Assembly (NCBI GenBank): GCA_039985655.1
Contig: JBDWSF010000013.1
Span: forward strand, 1-64,000
Length of the DNA: 64,000 nucleotides
Source: Postechiella sp039985655
GTDB lineage: Bacteria; Bacteroidota; Bacteroidia; Flavobacteriales; Flavobacteriaceae
Direction of reading: 5' to 3'
Below, in pieces: positions 63,354 to 64,000 of the stretch (within the stretch, counting starts at the first letter, position 1; every line of letters starts with the position of its first letter). Made by a program: the position numbers and the translations under genes. Below the pieces are notes generated by a model, which ran no database searches, was not told the origin of the DNA, and was given only the letters and a program-made list of their open reading frames with translations.

Positions 63354-64000
63354 ATGAGAAGAGTAATATTATTGTTAAGTTTTCTATCTATCATATTTGT
63401 TTTTTCTTGTAAAGAAAAAGAATACGAAGATATTATTTACGAAAAACCAGAAATAGTAAAAGAAGCACCTTCAGATTTTCTTACACCAGAGGAAAGTATG
63501 AAAACATTTTACTTGCCAGAAGGTTATAAAGTCGAGCTTGTTGCTAGTGAACCTATGATTGATGAACCCGTAGCTATTGCATGGGATGGTGATGGTAGGA
63601 TGTATGTTGCAGAAATGAATACATACATGCAAGATGTAAATGGAAGCGGGACAAATAGGTCTATTAGTAAAATAAAACGACTAGAAGATACCGATGGAGA
63701 TGGTAAAATGGATAAAAGCACCGTCTTTATTGATAGCTTACTCTTGCCTAGAATGATATTGCCTCTTGGAGATGAATTGATTGTAAACGAAACATTTTCA
63801 TACGATTTGTGGAGTTATAAAGATACAGATGGAGATGGTGTTGCAGACAAAAAAGAGCGTGTTTACCATAATAAAAATCGTCGAGGAGGAAATTTAGAAC
63901 ACCAACAAAGTGGTTTACTTTGGAATTTAGATAATTGGGTATATACAACATATAATCCAGCAAGGTTCAAATTCAAAAAGAGTGGCGTAGTTGTCGATAC
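63354..64000 (+). CDS. PVC-type / membrane-bound dehydrogenase-like lipoprotein (partial, cut by window end)
   Basis: The first 215 or so residues are visible. The signal VILLLSFLSIIFVFSC has its lipidated Cys near residue 19. Then comes a six-bladed-propeller start: FLTPEESMKTFYLPEGYKVE, EPVAIAWDGDGRMYVAEMNT, IKRLEDTDGDGKMDKSTVF and DTDGDGVADKKERV (EF-hand-like Asp loops), with LEHQQSGLLWNLDNWVYTTY later. This pattern is the N-terminal domain of PVC-type haem-binding CxxCH proteins and related sugar-dehydrogenase-like lipoproteins. The CxxCH, if present, lies past the window. It follows the azurin gene, a possible redox partner. Confidence 0.75.
   Translation, partial: MRRVILLLSFLSIIFVFSCKEKEYEDIIYEKPEIVKEAPSDFLTPEESMKTFYLPEGYKVELVASEPMIDEPVAIAWDGDGRMYVAEMNTYMQDVNGSGTNRSISKIKRLEDTDGDGKMDKSTVFIDSLLLPRMILPLGDELIVNETFSYDLWSYKDTDGDGVADKKERVYHNKNRRGGNLEHQQSGLLWNLDNWVYTTYNPARFKFKKSGVVVD

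Overview
The window is a chromosomal segment of a low-GC member of the Flavobacteriaceae (Bacteroidota). The evidence is GLPGLI, DUF4270, DUF5686, DUF4907 and PID-CTERM type proteins, a TonB-linked receptor with a carboxypeptidase-like N-terminal domain, LytS/LytTR signalling, -7 boxes of the form TAnnTTTG, few obvious Shine-Dalgarno sequences and many short intergenic palindromes. There is one tRNA (Tyr), no rRNA and no CRISPR array.

Layout. 1-9.9 kb: the tail of an IS110-type transposase, then a mostly leftward nucleotide/energy cluster (2TM-DHFR fusion, thyA, CNT nucleoside transporter, bifunctional-nuclease family protein, etfA, etfB) interrupted by orphan genes, then rightward pdhB. 10-16 kb: a DUF5686 outer-membrane protein, an orphan gene, a displaced copy of the DUF5686 gene 3' end, a PID-CTERM sorted protein and an SDR oxidoreductase. 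16-23.2 kb: a divergent envelope/signalling block (DUF4270 lipoprotein plus barrel; DUF6268 barrel, Kelch lipoprotein, DUF4907, LytS kinase, LytTR regulator). 23.2-28.8 kb: an island of eight small orphan genes and one decayed gene, all leftward, separated by related imperfect palindromes; it ends with a caspase-like protein. 28.8-48 kb: M1 and M16 peptidases, soluble and membrane pyrophosphatases, a class V aminotransferase, a DsbD/TlpA thiol-redox operon, a deoxynucleoside kinase and a GLPGLI/TonB-receptor pair. 48-53.2 kb: tRNA-Tyr, a YtcJ-like amidohydrolase, a decayed copy of the metK 3' end, a TPR fragment, and metK behind a SAM-riboswitch-like leader. 53.2-60.8 kb: ilvD-ilvB-ilvN-ilvC-ilvA behind a branched-chain-rich leader peptide and attenuator. 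60.9-64 kb: gapN, an azurin lipoprotein and the start of a large PVC-type lipoprotein.

How the genes work together. thyA, DHFR, the nucleoside transporter and the deoxynucleoside kinase cover thymidylate and folate supply and nucleoside salvage. EtfAB and PdhB feed oxidative metabolism. The soluble and membrane pyrophosphatases both hydrolyse PPi, the latter storing its energy as an ion gradient. The ilv genes make isoleucine and valine, and the leader peptide couples their transcription to Ile/Val supply.

Most unusual: (1) the 23.2-28.8 kb cassette-like array, whose junctions keep a hairpin while the outer stem sequence changes, as in integron attC sites, though no integrase is visible; (2) the caspase-like gene in it; (3) the ilv attenuator; (4) two separate cases (DUF5686, metK) where a copy of a gene's 3' end lies about 0.9-1.2 kb downstream with an unrelated gene between, which suggests insertions that regenerate the 3' end of the target gene.
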